Assembly (NCBI RefSeq): GCF_025813715.1
Contig: NZ_CP107532.1
Location: 1,116,001 to 1,180,000, forward strand
Length of the DNA: 64,000 nucleotides
Source: Methylobacterium sp. FF17
GTDB lineage: Bacteria > Pseudomonadota > Alphaproteobacteria > Rhizobiales > Beijerinckiaceae
Direction: 5' to 3'
Position numbers and translations under genes: made by a program. How positions within the stretch are numbered: position 1 is the stretch's first letter; every line of letters starts with the position of its first letter. Shown piece by piece: positions 1 to 11,727 of this stretch. The notes under the pieces are model-generated. The model ran no database searches and was not told the origin of the DNA. It saw only the letters and a list, made by a program, of their open reading frames with translations.

Positions 1-414
1 ATCGCGGATCTACCGGCCCTGATCGGCTCCGTTCACGCGACGCTGGGCAAGCTGACGCAATCCTCGGTTGAGGAAAAGCCCGAGCCGCTGACGCCGGCCG
101 TGTCGATCAAGCGTTCGATCACGCCCGACTACATCGTCTGCCTGGAAGACGGTAAGAAGTTCAAATCGCTCAAGCGCCACCTGCGGACGCGCTACGACAT
201 GACGCCCGATCAGTACCGCGCCAAGTGGAACCTCGCGAGCGACTACCCCATGGTGGCGCCGAACTACGCGGCCGCCCGTTCCGAGCTTGCGAAGAACATG
301 GGCCTGGGCCAGCAGCGCCGGAAGCAGGACAGCGTCCCGACCGAGGTCGAGACCGATGCCAAGGCGGCCCCGGCGCCGCGCGGCCGCCGTCCGAAGGTCG
401 CCGCGCAGGCCTGA
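1..414 (+). CDS. mucR: MucR/Ros family transcriptional regulator, 5' end missing
   Basis: This is the 3' part of a gene whose start lies left of the window; the frame is open from base 1 to a TGA at 412-414. The visible 137 residues contain the MucR/Ros zinc-finger region, with the Cys in YIVCLEDG and the pair of His residues around LKRHLRTRYDM, followed by the family's YRAKWNL and YPMVAPNYA signatures. The Lys/Arg/Pro-rich tail ends in RGRRPKVAAQA. Ros/MucR proteins bind AT-rich DNA and globally repress surface polysaccharide, motility and cell-cycle genes in alphaproteobacteria. The specific targets here are unknown. Family assignment is firm; which of the several MucR paralogues usual in these genomes this is cannot be told. 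Confidence 0.9.
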   Translation: MADLPALIGSVHATLGKLTQSSVEEKPEPLTPAVSIKRSITPDYIVCLEDGKKFKSLKRHLRTRYDMTPDQYRAKWNLASDYPMVAPNYAAARSELAKNMGLGQQRRKQDSVPTEVETDAKAAPAPRGRRPKVAAQA

Positions 415-791
415 TCGGGCCTGCGCGCACGGCATCCTCCGCGACGGGGCGTCCTCCGCTTTGCAGACCCGACCGGCGACCGCGGCTCAGGCCCCGGTCG
501 CCGCTCCCGTTGTCCACAGCTTGTGCACCCGGCGGGCCGCGCAAGCATCGAGATCGCCGACCGGGCCGCGCGGCAAGGTCAGCGCGCCCTCCCGCTTGCG
601 CGGATACAGTTCTGTGAGGCTCGGCCGAGGCCACGGCCGCGGAATCACGCGGGTCCTCCCCGGGGACCGTGTCCGCGCCGGGCGTCGGCGTTAGAGATCG
701 TGCAACGCCTCGCTGGCAGGGTCCCGGACATCGACGCCGCCCTTCGCCCCGATCCCGGTGAAGGCCCGGCTCCCTGGACCCGGGCCACCAC
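415..791. other. intergenic region without a recognisable gene
   Basis: These 377 bp separate mucR from the Mrr-like gene. The open frames here are GC-rich antisense shadows with no family-like composition. I see no strong terminator behind mucR and no convincing promoter. A single DnaA-box-like 9-mer lies at 510-518 and is not interpreted as an origin. Confidence 0.5.
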
Positions 792-1598
792 ATGACGGAC
801 CGTTCGCGCCTCGTGGCGCGCCTGTTCTGGACCACCGTCGCCGGGGGCTGCCTCGCCTTCTGGCTCGGCCCCCCGGCCGCGGCGGCCACCGGCCTCGCGC
901 TCGCCGCCCTCCTCCTCCACCGGCTCGACCGGCCACGGCGCGTCCGGCGGCTGATCCGGCGGGTCACGCGCCGTCACGCCGCGACCCTCGCCCTGCGACG
1001 CCGGCAGGAAAGCTACACCGACGCCTACGGGAACCTGATCCGGGACGGCTGGGAGCGCGAGCGCGCCTATTTCGCCGAGCGCAACGTGGTGCCGGCCCTC
1101 GAGGCGCGGGGCCTGCCCGAGATCGACGACGCCCTGTGGGCGGACATTCTCGCGATCATCGAGGAGGTGGCGGAGGCCGTCGACCTCCCCGACGAGGACG
1201 AGGCCCCCGAGGACGGCATCGCCTACGAGCGCTACTGCGCCGCGCAGTTGCGGGAGGCGGGCTGGGAGGCCCGGGCGACCCGCGCCAGCGGCGACCAGGG
1301 CGCCGACATCGTCGCCGAGCAGGCGGGGATCCGCCTCGTGGTCCAGTGCAAGCGCTACGCGAAACCGGTCGGGAACGGCGCCGTCCAGGAGATCGTGGCC
1401 GCGACCCATTACTGGTCGGGCGACATGGCGGCGGTCGTCTCCAATGCCGGCTTCACGCCCGCCGCGCGCAAGCTCGCGGCCGCGACGGGCATCCTGCTCC
1501 TGCACCACGACGATCTGCCGGAACTGCGGCCCGCACGCCGGGCCGAAACCCGGCGGCGGCCGGGCGGCCAGAGGGACTCAACCCGCGCCGAGCGGTGA
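792..1598 (+). CDS. membrane-anchored Mrr-type restriction endonuclease-like protein
   Basis: The 268-residue protein starts with a hydrophobic segment (about residues 10-45, two short helices) followed by a basic stretch, so it is probably membrane anchored. The C-terminal half carries the Mrr_cat core of the PD-(D/E)XK superfamily: GIAYERYCAAQL (the GxxFE-like helix, about 140), GDQGADIV (catalytic Asp, about 168) and VVQCKRY (the Q-x-K motif, about 184). Such proteins are related to the methylation-dependent nuclease Mrr, but membrane-linked versions are not proven restriction enzymes. The last 21 bp overlap the 3' end of zwf, which is convergent. The start has no strong ribosome-binding site; the ATG at 792 is kept because the hydrophobic segment begins right after it. 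Confidence 0.75.
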   Translation: MTDRSRLVARLFWTTVAGGCLAFWLGPPAAAATGLALAALLLHRLDRPRRVRRLIRRVTRRHAATLALRRRQESYTDAYGNLIRDGWERERAYFAERNVVPALEARGLPEIDDALWADILAIIEEVAEAVDLPDEDEAPEDGIAYERYCAAQLREAGWEARATRASGDQGADIVAEQAGIRLVVQCKRYAKPVGNGAVQEIVAATHYWSGDMAAVVSNAGFTPAARKLAAATGILLLHHDDLPELRPARRAETRRRPGGQRDSTRAER

Positions 1599-3095
1599 CC
1601 AGCGGTGGCCCTCGCGGGCGAGCAGCGCCTCGGCACCGGCCGGCCCGTCGCTGCCGGCGGGGTAGGCCTCGACCCCGGCCTCGGCCCAGGCCCTGAGCAG
1701 CGGCTCGACGGCGGCCCAGGCCGCCTCGATGCTGTCGGCGCGCTGGAAGAGCGTCGCGTCACCGATCATGCAATCGTAGAGCAGGGTCTCGTAGCCGACG
1801 CTCGGCGTCTCCTGGAAGAAGTCGCCGTAATCGAACGCGGCGGTGACGCGACCGAGATCCATGCGCGGGCCGGGGCGCTTGGCGTTGAGGACGAGGTCGA
1901 GCCCCTGCTCGGGGTCGATCCGGAAGCGCAGGACGTCCGGCGCGACCGCGCCGTCCGGCCCGGCGAAGGGCGAGGCGGCCGGCGCCCTGACATGCAGCGC
2001 GATCTCGGTGACCCGGCCCGCCATCCGCTTGCCGGTGCGCAGGTAGAACGGCACGCCGGCCCAGCGCGCGTTGTCGATGCCGAGCTTCAGGGCGACGTAG
2101 GTCTCGGTGTGCGAATCACCGGCCACGTTCGGCTCTTCCCGGTAACCCGGGACGGAGTGGCCGTGCTCCTGGCCGGCCGCGTACTGGCCACGCACCGCAT
2201 CCGTGAGCGGGATCGGCCGCACCGCCTGGATCAGGCGGGCCTTCTCGTCGCGCACGGCCTCGGCATCGAGGGTGGCGGGCGCCTCCATCGCCACCATGCA
2301 GAGGAGCTGGAACAGGTGGTTCGGCACCATGTCGCGCAGCGCGCCGGTCGGCTCGTAGAAGGCGCCGCGCGCCTCGACGCCGATGGTCTCGGCCGCCGTG
2401 ATCTCCACATGATCGATGTGGTCGCGGTGCCAGACGGGGCCGAGCAGGCCGTTGGCGAAGCGGATCGCCAGGATGCTCTGCACGGTCTCCTTGCCGAGGA
2501 AGTGGTCGATGCGGAAGAACTGGCTCTCGGCGCCCCGCTTCAGGATGCGGGTGTTGAGGGCGCGGGCGGATTCGAGGTCGCTGCCGAACGGCTTCTCGAT
2601 GACCACGCGGCGGAAGGCGCCTTCCGCTTCCTTGAGGAGACCGGCCTCGCCGAGCGCGTCCACGATCGGCCCGAAGAAGCGGGCCGAGACCGCCAGATAG
2701 AAGATCACGTTGCCGGTCAGCGCCCCGGCCAGCCCCGAGAAGGTCTCGGGCGCCGTGAAGTCGCTCTGCCGGAAGGTCAGGCGCTCCCGCACGAAGCCCC
2801 AGGCCCGCGGGTCGATGTGCTCGGGGTGGAACTCGGAGGTGCGGTCCGTGGTGAAGGACTGCATCGTGTCGGAGAGGCTCTGGCGCCAGCCCTCGTCGGT
2901 GTTCGGGTTGTGATCGACCCCGATGATGCGGATGGCGTCGTCGAGGAGGCCGCCCTCGGCGAGATTGTAGAGGGCCGGCATCAGCAGGCGCTTCGTCAGG
3001 TCGCCGGCGGCCCCGAAGATCACCAGGGTGCAGGGCGGCGCCTTGGCGATGGCCTCGCCGGCATCGGGGGCCTTCGGAGCGGGGTTCGGGTCCAT
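1578..3095 (-). CDS. zwf: glucose-6-phosphate 1-dehydrogenase
   Basis: Zwf oxidises glucose 6-phosphate to 6-phosphogluconolactone with NADP(+) or NAD(+), the entry to the oxidative pentose phosphate and Entner-Doudoroff pathways, in the cytoplasm. The N-terminal nucleotide-binding motif GAAGDLTKR and the active-site signature RIDHFLGKE (about residue 197) are both intact, and the 505-residue length is normal. An upstream in-frame ATG at 3152 exists, but the ATG at 3095 follows a GGAG ribosome-binding site at normal spacing and removes an uncharacteristic N-terminus. No pgl or edd neighbours are present, so it appears to be a stand-alone gene. It converges on the Mrr-like gene with a 21-bp 3' overlap. 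Confidence 0.93.
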   Translation of the reverse strand: MDPNPAPKAPDAGEAIAKAPPCTLVIFGAAGDLTKRLLMPALYNLAEGGLLDDAIRIIGVDHNPNTDEGWRQSLSDTMQSFTTDRTSEFHPEHIDPRAWGFVRERLTFRQSDFTAPETFSGLAGALTGNVIFYLAVSARFFGPIVDALGEAGLLKEAEGAFRRVVIEKPFGSDLESARALNTRILKRGAESQFFRIDHFLGKETVQSILAIRFANGLLGPVWHRDHIDHVEITAAETIGVEARGAFYEPTGALRDMVPNHLFQLLCMVAMEAPATLDAEAVRDEKARLIQAVRPIPLTDAVRGQYAAGQEHGHSVPGYREEPNVAGDSHTETYVALKLGIDNARWAGVPFYLRTGKRMAGRVTEIALHVRAPAASPFAGPDGAVAPDVLRFRIDPEQGLDLVLNAKRPGPRMDLGRVTAAFDYGDFFQETPSVGYETLLYDCMIGDATLFQRADSIEAAWAAVEPLLRAWAEAGVEAYPAGSDGPAGAEALLAREGHRWSPLGAG

Positions 3096-3223
3096 GGCGC
3101 TCGGTCTCCACGCGCGGGTGCCGCACGGCGCATCGGCGAAATCGCTCGTCAACCTCCGGCGCCCGGCGACGTTCCTGCCGGCCCCGTGAGAGATCGCACG
3201 CGCCGAGACTTATGCCGCGAGGC

Positions 3224-4693
3224 TCATTCGTCGGGGCGCACCGCCTGACCGGAATCGATGGGCAGGCGAACCTCCTTCAGTTCCTCGCCCGTGGGCAGGC
3301 TGCGCGCGTCCCAGCCGCCGCCGAGCGCGCGGATCAGCGCCACGGCGGTGGTGAAGCGGTTGAGGCGCACCTGGAGGGACGTGACCTCGTTGTTGAGGGC
3401 GAGCGCCTGGGCCGTGACCACGGTGGTGAAGTTCTGGGTGCCGGCCCGGTACTCGTTGAGGGTGATCTCCACCGCGCGGCGGGCGGAGGCCACGGCCGCG
3501 TCCTGGGCGGCCTGCTGGCGGGCGAGGATGCGCACGCCGGCCAGCCCGTTCTCCACCTCCGCGAAGGCGGTGAGCACGGTCTGGCGATAATTCGCCACGC
3601 TGGCGTCGTAGGCCGCGCGGGTGATGCGCAGGGCCGCCGCGAGGGCGCCGCCGTCGTAGAGCACCTGCGAGCCGGAGGCCGCCACCGCCCAGACCTGATT
3701 GGCCGCCGAGAACAGGCCCCCCGCCGGGCTTCCCGAGATGCCGCCGGAGGCCGAGAGGGTCACGGTGGGGTAGAAGGCTGCCACGGCGACGCCGATCTGC
3801 TCGCTCTGCGCCTGGACGTTGCGCTCGGCCTGGGCCACGTCGGGCCGCCGCTCGAGGAGCGCCGAGGGGATGCCGACGGGCACCGCCGGGGGCCGGGCCG
3901 CGAGCGGCGCCACGGGCAGGCTCAGTTCCGAGGGCGGGCGGCCGACGAGGAGCGCGATAGCGTGCTCGAAGGTAGCGCGCTGGAGGCCGACCGCGATGGC
4001 CTGGGCCTGGGTGGTCTGGAGCTGGGTCTGGGCCGTGATCACGTCCGACCGGGCCGCGACACCGGCATTGTACTGGTTCTCGGTGATCGCGAGGCTGCGC
4101 TTGAAGCCCTCGATGTTCTCGTTGAGCACGCGCTGCAGCGAATCCTGGTAACGCAGGGTGAGGTAGTTGGTGGCGACCTCGGATTGCAGCGTCAGGCGCA
4201 CCAGGGCGAGATCCGCGGCGCTCGCCTGCGCGGTGGCCACCTCGCTCTCGATGTTGCGGCGGATGCGCCCGAACAGGTCGAGCTCCCAGGTCGCCTGGCC
4301 CTGGAGCGAGACGTTGGTGCGCTCGATCCCGAGGGCGCGCGAGCGGGTGATGCTGGGCGCCCCGATCACCGTGGGGAACAGGGCCGCGCGGGCCTGGGCC
4401 ACGAAGCCGCGCGCCTGCTCGTAGGCCGCGACCTGGGCCCGCAGGCTCTGGTTGTCGACATCGACCAGCCGGATCAGCCGGTCGAGGGTGGGATCGCGGA
4501 ACACCCGCCACCAGTCACCGCGCTCGGCCCCGTCGTTGGGGGCGGCCTGGCGCCAGCCCTTGCGGCTCGCAACATAGCCCGCGCTGTCCTCCCGGGTGCC
4601 GCCTTCCTTGAAGGCGAGCGGCGTCTCCACGGAGGGCCGGGAATAATCGGGGCCGACCATGCAGCCGGAGAGGCCCGCCGTGAGCAGGAGCAT
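3224..4693 (-). CDS. RND efflux outer-membrane lipoprotein, NodT/OprM family
   Basis: This is the outer-membrane channel of the tripartite pump encoded upstream. The N-terminus MLLLTAGLSGC is a lipobox, then comes MVGPDYSRP, the typical mature start of NodT-type proteins. The two OEP domains follow, with AYEQARGFVAQARAALFPTV and LLERRPDVAQAERNVQAQ as recognisable family segments. The ATG at 4693 gives 489 residues but leaves a signal peptide without basic residues. The frame stays open upstream (RLSAT, then a repeat-derived ATG at 4795), so the true start may be a non-ATG codon slightly upstream. The 188-bp gap to the preceding permease contains one copy of a dispersed repeat. It is the last gene of the operon. 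Confidence 0.88.
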   Translation of the reverse strand: MLLLTAGLSGCMVGPDYSRPSVETPLAFKEGGTREDSAGYVASRKGWRQAAPNDGAERGDWWRVFRDPTLDRLIRLVDVDNQSLRAQVAAYEQARGFVAQARAALFPTVIGAPSITRSRALGIERTNVSLQGQATWELDLFGRIRRNIESEVATAQASAADLALVRLTLQSEVATNYLTLRYQDSLQRVLNENIEGFKRSLAITENQYNAGVAARSDVITAQTQLQTTQAQAIAVGLQRATFEHAIALLVGRPPSELSLPVAPLAARPPAVPVGIPSALLERRPDVAQAERNVQAQSEQIGVAVAAFYPTVTLSASGGISGSPAGGLFSAANQVWAVAASGSQVLYDGGALAAALRITRAAYDASVANYRQTVLTAFAEVENGLAGVRILARQQAAQDAAVASARRAVEITLNEYRAGTQNFTTVVTAQALALNNEVTSLQVRLNRFTTAVALIRALGGGWDARSLPTGEELKEVRLPIDSGQAVRPDE

Positions 4694-4754
4694 CGTCGCC
4701 GAAAGCCGCGCGCAGCCGAACAGGCTGCCCGGTGGATTGAGGCGCGACAGGCGC

Positions 4755-4844
4755 CCCCTCCCGGACGGAGAGGGTTGGGGTGAGGTGTGGTCCATCTGAG
4801 AGGTCACGCCCCTCACCCAGTCCCTCTCCTGCCAGGAGAGGGGA
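4755..4844. repeat. dispersed intergenic repeat, copy A
   Basis: The sequence includes GGGTTGGGGTGAGGTGTGG, then TCCATCT, AGGTCACGC, a CCTCACCC block, and a short inverted pair ccctctcct/aggagaggg. Near-identical blocks occur at 11430-11522 and 11614-11690. This resembles the widespread palindromic repeats of high-GC proteobacteria that translate as LTPALS-like peptides. It lies between the second permease and the outer-membrane gene. Confidence 0.75.
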
Positions 4845-4881
4845 CGGCAGAGGGTCGCCTGTCCCGAGAACACGCCCCTGC

Positions 4882-7800
4882 TCATTCGGCCGGGCTCAGC
4901 GAAGCGCCGGCCGCCGGCTTCCGACGCCGGAGACGGTCGAGGTACAGGTAGACGACGGGGGTGGTGTAGAGGGTCAGGATCTGACTCACGATGAGGCCGC
5001 CGACGATGGCGATGCCGAGGGGCCGGCGCAGTTCGGAGCCCTCCCCGCCGGCGAGGATGAGGGGCAGGGCGCCGAGCATCGCGGCGAGCGTTGTCATCAT
5101 GATCGGACGGAAGCGCAAGAGGCAGGCCTCGAAGATCGCGTCGCGGGGCGAGGCACCGTGGCTGCGCTCCGCGTCGAGGGCGAAGTCGATCATCATGATC
5201 GCGTTCTTCTTCACGATGCCGATGAGCAGGAACACCGCGATCAGCGCGATCACGGTGAACTCCGTGTCCGAGACGAGGAGCGCCAGCAGGGCGCCGATGC
5301 CGGCGGACGGCAGGGTCGAGAGGATCGTCACCGGGTGGATGAAGCTCTCGTAGAGGATTCCGAGGATCGTGTAGACGGCGATGAGCGCGGCCAGGATCAG
5401 CAGCGGCTGGCGCGAGGACGATTCCTGGAAGCTCTTGGCCGAGCCCGCGAACTCGCCGTGGATGGTGGCCGGCAGGCGCAGGTCCGTGATGGCCGCCTCG
5501 ATGGCCGCGGTGGCATCCGACAGGCTCTTGCCCGGCACGAGGTTGAACGAGATCGTGGTGGCCACGAACAGGCCCTGGTGGCTGACCTGCACGGGGGCGT
5601 TGCCGGTCTCCAGGCGGGCGAAGGCCGAGAGCGGGACCATCGTCTCCCGGGAACTCGAGACCGGTGCGCTCGAACTCGCGCCGCTCCTGCCGCCCGCGAT
5701 GGCGTTGGAGGCGGCGTTGCGGGCCGAATCCGTGGCGATGGAGGCGGCCGTGGCCTCCGCGGTCGTGCTCGTGCTGCTCGCCGCCACGGTGCCCGCCACC
5801 GCGTTGGTGGTGGCCGAGCCCCGCGCCTTGCCCCCCGAGGTCGAGACGAAGATCGTCTTCAGGGTGTCGGGGCTCTGGAGGTAGCGCGGCGCGATCTCCA
5901 TCACGACGTGGTACTGGTTGAGCGGGTTGTAGATGGTCGAGACCTGGCGCTGGCCGAAGGCGTCGTAGAGCGTGTTGTCGATCTTGTCCGGGGTGAGCCC
6001 GTAGCGGTAGGCGCTGGCCCGGTCGATGACGAGGCGGCTCTCCAGCCCGCCCTCCTGCTGGTCCGAGGTGACGTCGGCGAAGATCGGGTTCTTCTGCAGC
6101 GCCTGAACCAGCTTCGGGGCGGCCTGGTAGAGTTCCTCCGCCGTGTCGCCCTGGAGGGTGTACTGGTACTGGGCGAAGCTCTGGCGGCCCCCCATGCGCA
6201 GGTCCTGGCGCGGGAACAGGAAGAGCCGGGCGCCGGCGACGCGGGAGAGCTTCGGGCGCAGCCGCGCCATCACCGCCGTGATCGGATCGCGCTCGCCCCG
6301 GGGCTTGAGGCCCACGAAGACGTTGGCCGAGTTGGTGCCGCGCCCGCCCGTGAAGCCGACCACGCTGTCCACCGCCGGATCGGCCTGGACGATGGCGGTG
6401 GCCTGTTCGAGCTTCTGCTTCATCGACTGGAAGGAGATGCGCTGGTCGGCCTGGATGCCGCCCATCATCTGCCCCGTATCCTGCTCGGGGAAGAAGCCCT
6501 TCGGCACGATGATGTAGAGGTAGACGTTGAGCCCGACGGTCGCCAGCAGCGAGAGCGCCACCAGCCGGCGGTGGCGCATGGCGATGCGCAGGGTGCGCTC
6601 GTAGCCCGCCAGCATGGCGTCGAACCCGGCCTCCAGGCCGCGCACGAGCAGGTTCGGGCGCGCGTGGCCGTGGGCGGCTTCCGGACGCAGGAACAGCGCG
6701 CACATCATCGGCGTCGTGGTGAGCGAGAGCACCAGCGAGATCAGGATCGCCAGCGAGAGCGTGACGGCGAATTCCTGGAACAGGCGCCCGACGATGCCGC
6801 CCATCAGCAGGATCGGCAGGAACACCGCCACCAGGGACAGGCTCATGGAGATGACGGTGAAACCGACCTCGCGCGAGCCCAGCAGCGCGGCCTCCACGCG
6901 CGACCGGCCCTTCTCGATGTGGCGCTGGATGTTCTCCAGCACCACGATGGCGTCGTCGACCACGAAGCCCGTGGCGATGATGAGCGCCATCAGCGAGAGG
7001 ATGTTGAGGCTGTAATCGAGCAGGTACATCGCCGAGTAGGTGCCGACGATGGAGATCGGCACCGCCACGGCCGGGATCAGCGTGGCCCGCCCCGAGCGCA
7101 GGAACAGGAACACCACGCAGACCACGAGGACGACCGCGATGAGCAAGGTCTCCTCGGTCTCGGCCAGCGAGGCCCGGATGGTGGCGCTGCGGTCGCCGGT
7201 GATCGTGAGTTCGATGTCGCCGGGAAGCGCGGCCTTTACCTGCGGGATCGCGGCCTTCAGGCCCCTGATCGTGTCGACGACGTTGGAGCCCGGTTCCTTG
7301 TAGATGAACAGGATCACGCCCGGCTTGCCGTTGACGAGGCCGAGGTTGCGGCGGTCCTCGACGGAATCCTCGATGGTGCCGACATCGGTGAGGCGCACGG
7401 CGGCGCCGTTGCGGTAGGCCACGACGATGTCGCGGTAATCGGCCGCCACGCGGCCCTGGTCGTTGGCGTAGAGCTGGTAGCGGCGCGTGTCGGTCTCGAT
7501 GGCGCCCTTGGGCGAGTTCGCGTTGGCCGAGGCGAGCGCCGCGCGGATGCCCTCCAGGCCGATGCCGTAGTTGAACAGCGCGGTCGGATCGAGGGCCACC
7601 CGCACCGCCGGGAGCGAGGATCCGCCGATGTCGACGTTCCCGACGCCGGGCAGCTGGGCCATCTTCTGCTGCACCACCGTGGCGGCGGAATCGTAGAGCT
7701 GGCCCGGCGTCAGGGTGTCGGAGGTAAGCCCGAGGATGAGGATCGGCGCGTCGGCCGGGTTGAACTTGCGGTAGGTCGGATTCGAGCGCAGCGCCGTGGG

Positions 7801-8153
7801 CAGGTCGGCCCGCGCGGCGTTGATGGCGGCCTGCACGTCGCGGGCCGCACCGTCGATGTTCCGGTTCAGGCCGAACATCAGCACGAGGCGCACCGAGCCG
7901 AGCGAACTCGTCGAGGTCATCTCGGTGACGTCGGCGATGGCGCCGAGGCGCCGCTCCAGGGGGGCCGCCACGGTGGTGGCCATGGTCTCCGGCGAGGCGC
8001 CGGCCATCTGCGCCTGGACCAGGATGACGGGGAAATCCACCTGCGGCAGCGGCGCCACCGGCAGCTTCAGGAAGGCGAAGATGCCGGCCAGCAGCACGCC
8101 GATGGTGAGCAGCGTGGTGGCAACGGGCCGCCGGATGAACGGCTCGGAGATGT

Positions 8154-8157
<4 letters not shown>
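4882..8157 (-). CDS. RND efflux permease, MdtC-like second inner-membrane subunit
   Basis: This is a proton-driven multidrug or metabolite efflux permease of the HAE1 family. It shows the RND hallmarks: [20 protein letters not shown] at the N-terminus, a [10 protein letters not shown] loop after TM4, and a repeat of the topology in the second half. The start is a GTG at 8157 that overlaps the TGA of the upstream permease (GTGA), so translation is coupled. At 1091 residues it is about 50-60 residues longer than usual, because an Ala/Ser/Thr/Gly-rich insertion sits near residues 776-836 between IFVSTSGGK and ETMVPLSAF, in the periplasmic funnel (docking) region. Paired unequal permeases as in MdtBC suggest a hetero-trimeric pump. 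The substrate is unknown. Confidence 0.9.
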
Positions 8158-11279
<3,122 letters not shown>

Positions 11280-11429
11280 GGCCGGAACCCGATCCCCTCG
11301 AACCGCAAGCCCCGGCGCTTGCCCGAATGCTCATGGCATGGCGAAAACGCGCTCCGACCGTCGATGGAGACGGCCACAGGGCGCCCTCGCGTGGACGAAG
11401 CGGGGTGGGATGAGCCGTACCGGAACGCC

Positions 11430-11522
11430 CTCTCCGCGACGGAAAGGGTTGGGGTGAGGTGTGGTCCATCTCCGGACAGGTCACGCACCTCACCCTGTCC
11501 CTCTCCTTCCAGGAGAGGGGAC
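11430..11522. repeat. dispersed intergenic repeat, copy B
   Basis: It matches copy A over AGGGTTGGGGTGAGGTGTGG, TCCATCTC, CAGGTCACGC, CCTCACCCTGTCCCTCTCCT and the closing AGGAGAGGGGAC. The last part forms a small inverted repeat. Confidence 0.75.
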
Positions 11523-11613
11523 CCGCGGGATTCCTCGAAAGTCTGGCGACGAAAGCCTTCCGGGAGAACGACGGGATGCAGGCCATCCCGGTTCGCTCGT
11601 GAAGCACCACCGC

Positions 11614-11690
11614 GCTCCCTCTCCTGGAAGGAGAGGGCTGGGGTGAGGTGTGGTCCATCTCCGAAGAGGTCACGCCCCGCGCCCGACCCC
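11614..11690. repeat. dispersed intergenic repeat, copy C
   Basis: This is a shorter copy that begins with the inverted pair CCCTCTCCTGG/AAGGAGAGGG and continues through GGGGTGAGGTGTGG, TCCATCTCC and AGAGGTCACGCCCC. It has diverged after the CACGCC block compared with copies A and B. Confidence 0.7.
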
Positions 11691-11727
11691 TGCCACGCCG
11701 GGGCGGTCATGATGCCGGTATCGCCCA

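Larger units (their letters stand above)
11280..11727. other. repeat-filled junction inside the efflux operon
   Basis: The 448 bp between the fusion protein and the first permease hold no credible gene. They hold two copies of the dispersed repeat (11430-11522 and 11614-11690), in the same orientation, separated by about 90 bp of unrelated sequence. Short translated pieces such as LTPALSFQERE are typical of such repeats and should not be annotated as proteins. Confidence 0.6.

Noticed and set aside
510..518. DnaA-box-like 9-mer TTGTCCACA.
   Set aside because: One isolated box with a mismatch, no cluster, no AT-rich unwinding region and no replication genes nearby; not evidence of an origin.
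3224..6703. A continuous minus-strand open frame far longer than the outer-membrane protein.
   Set aside because: The first part is a shadow of the permease in another frame; only the lipoprotein part (to 4693) has family similarity.
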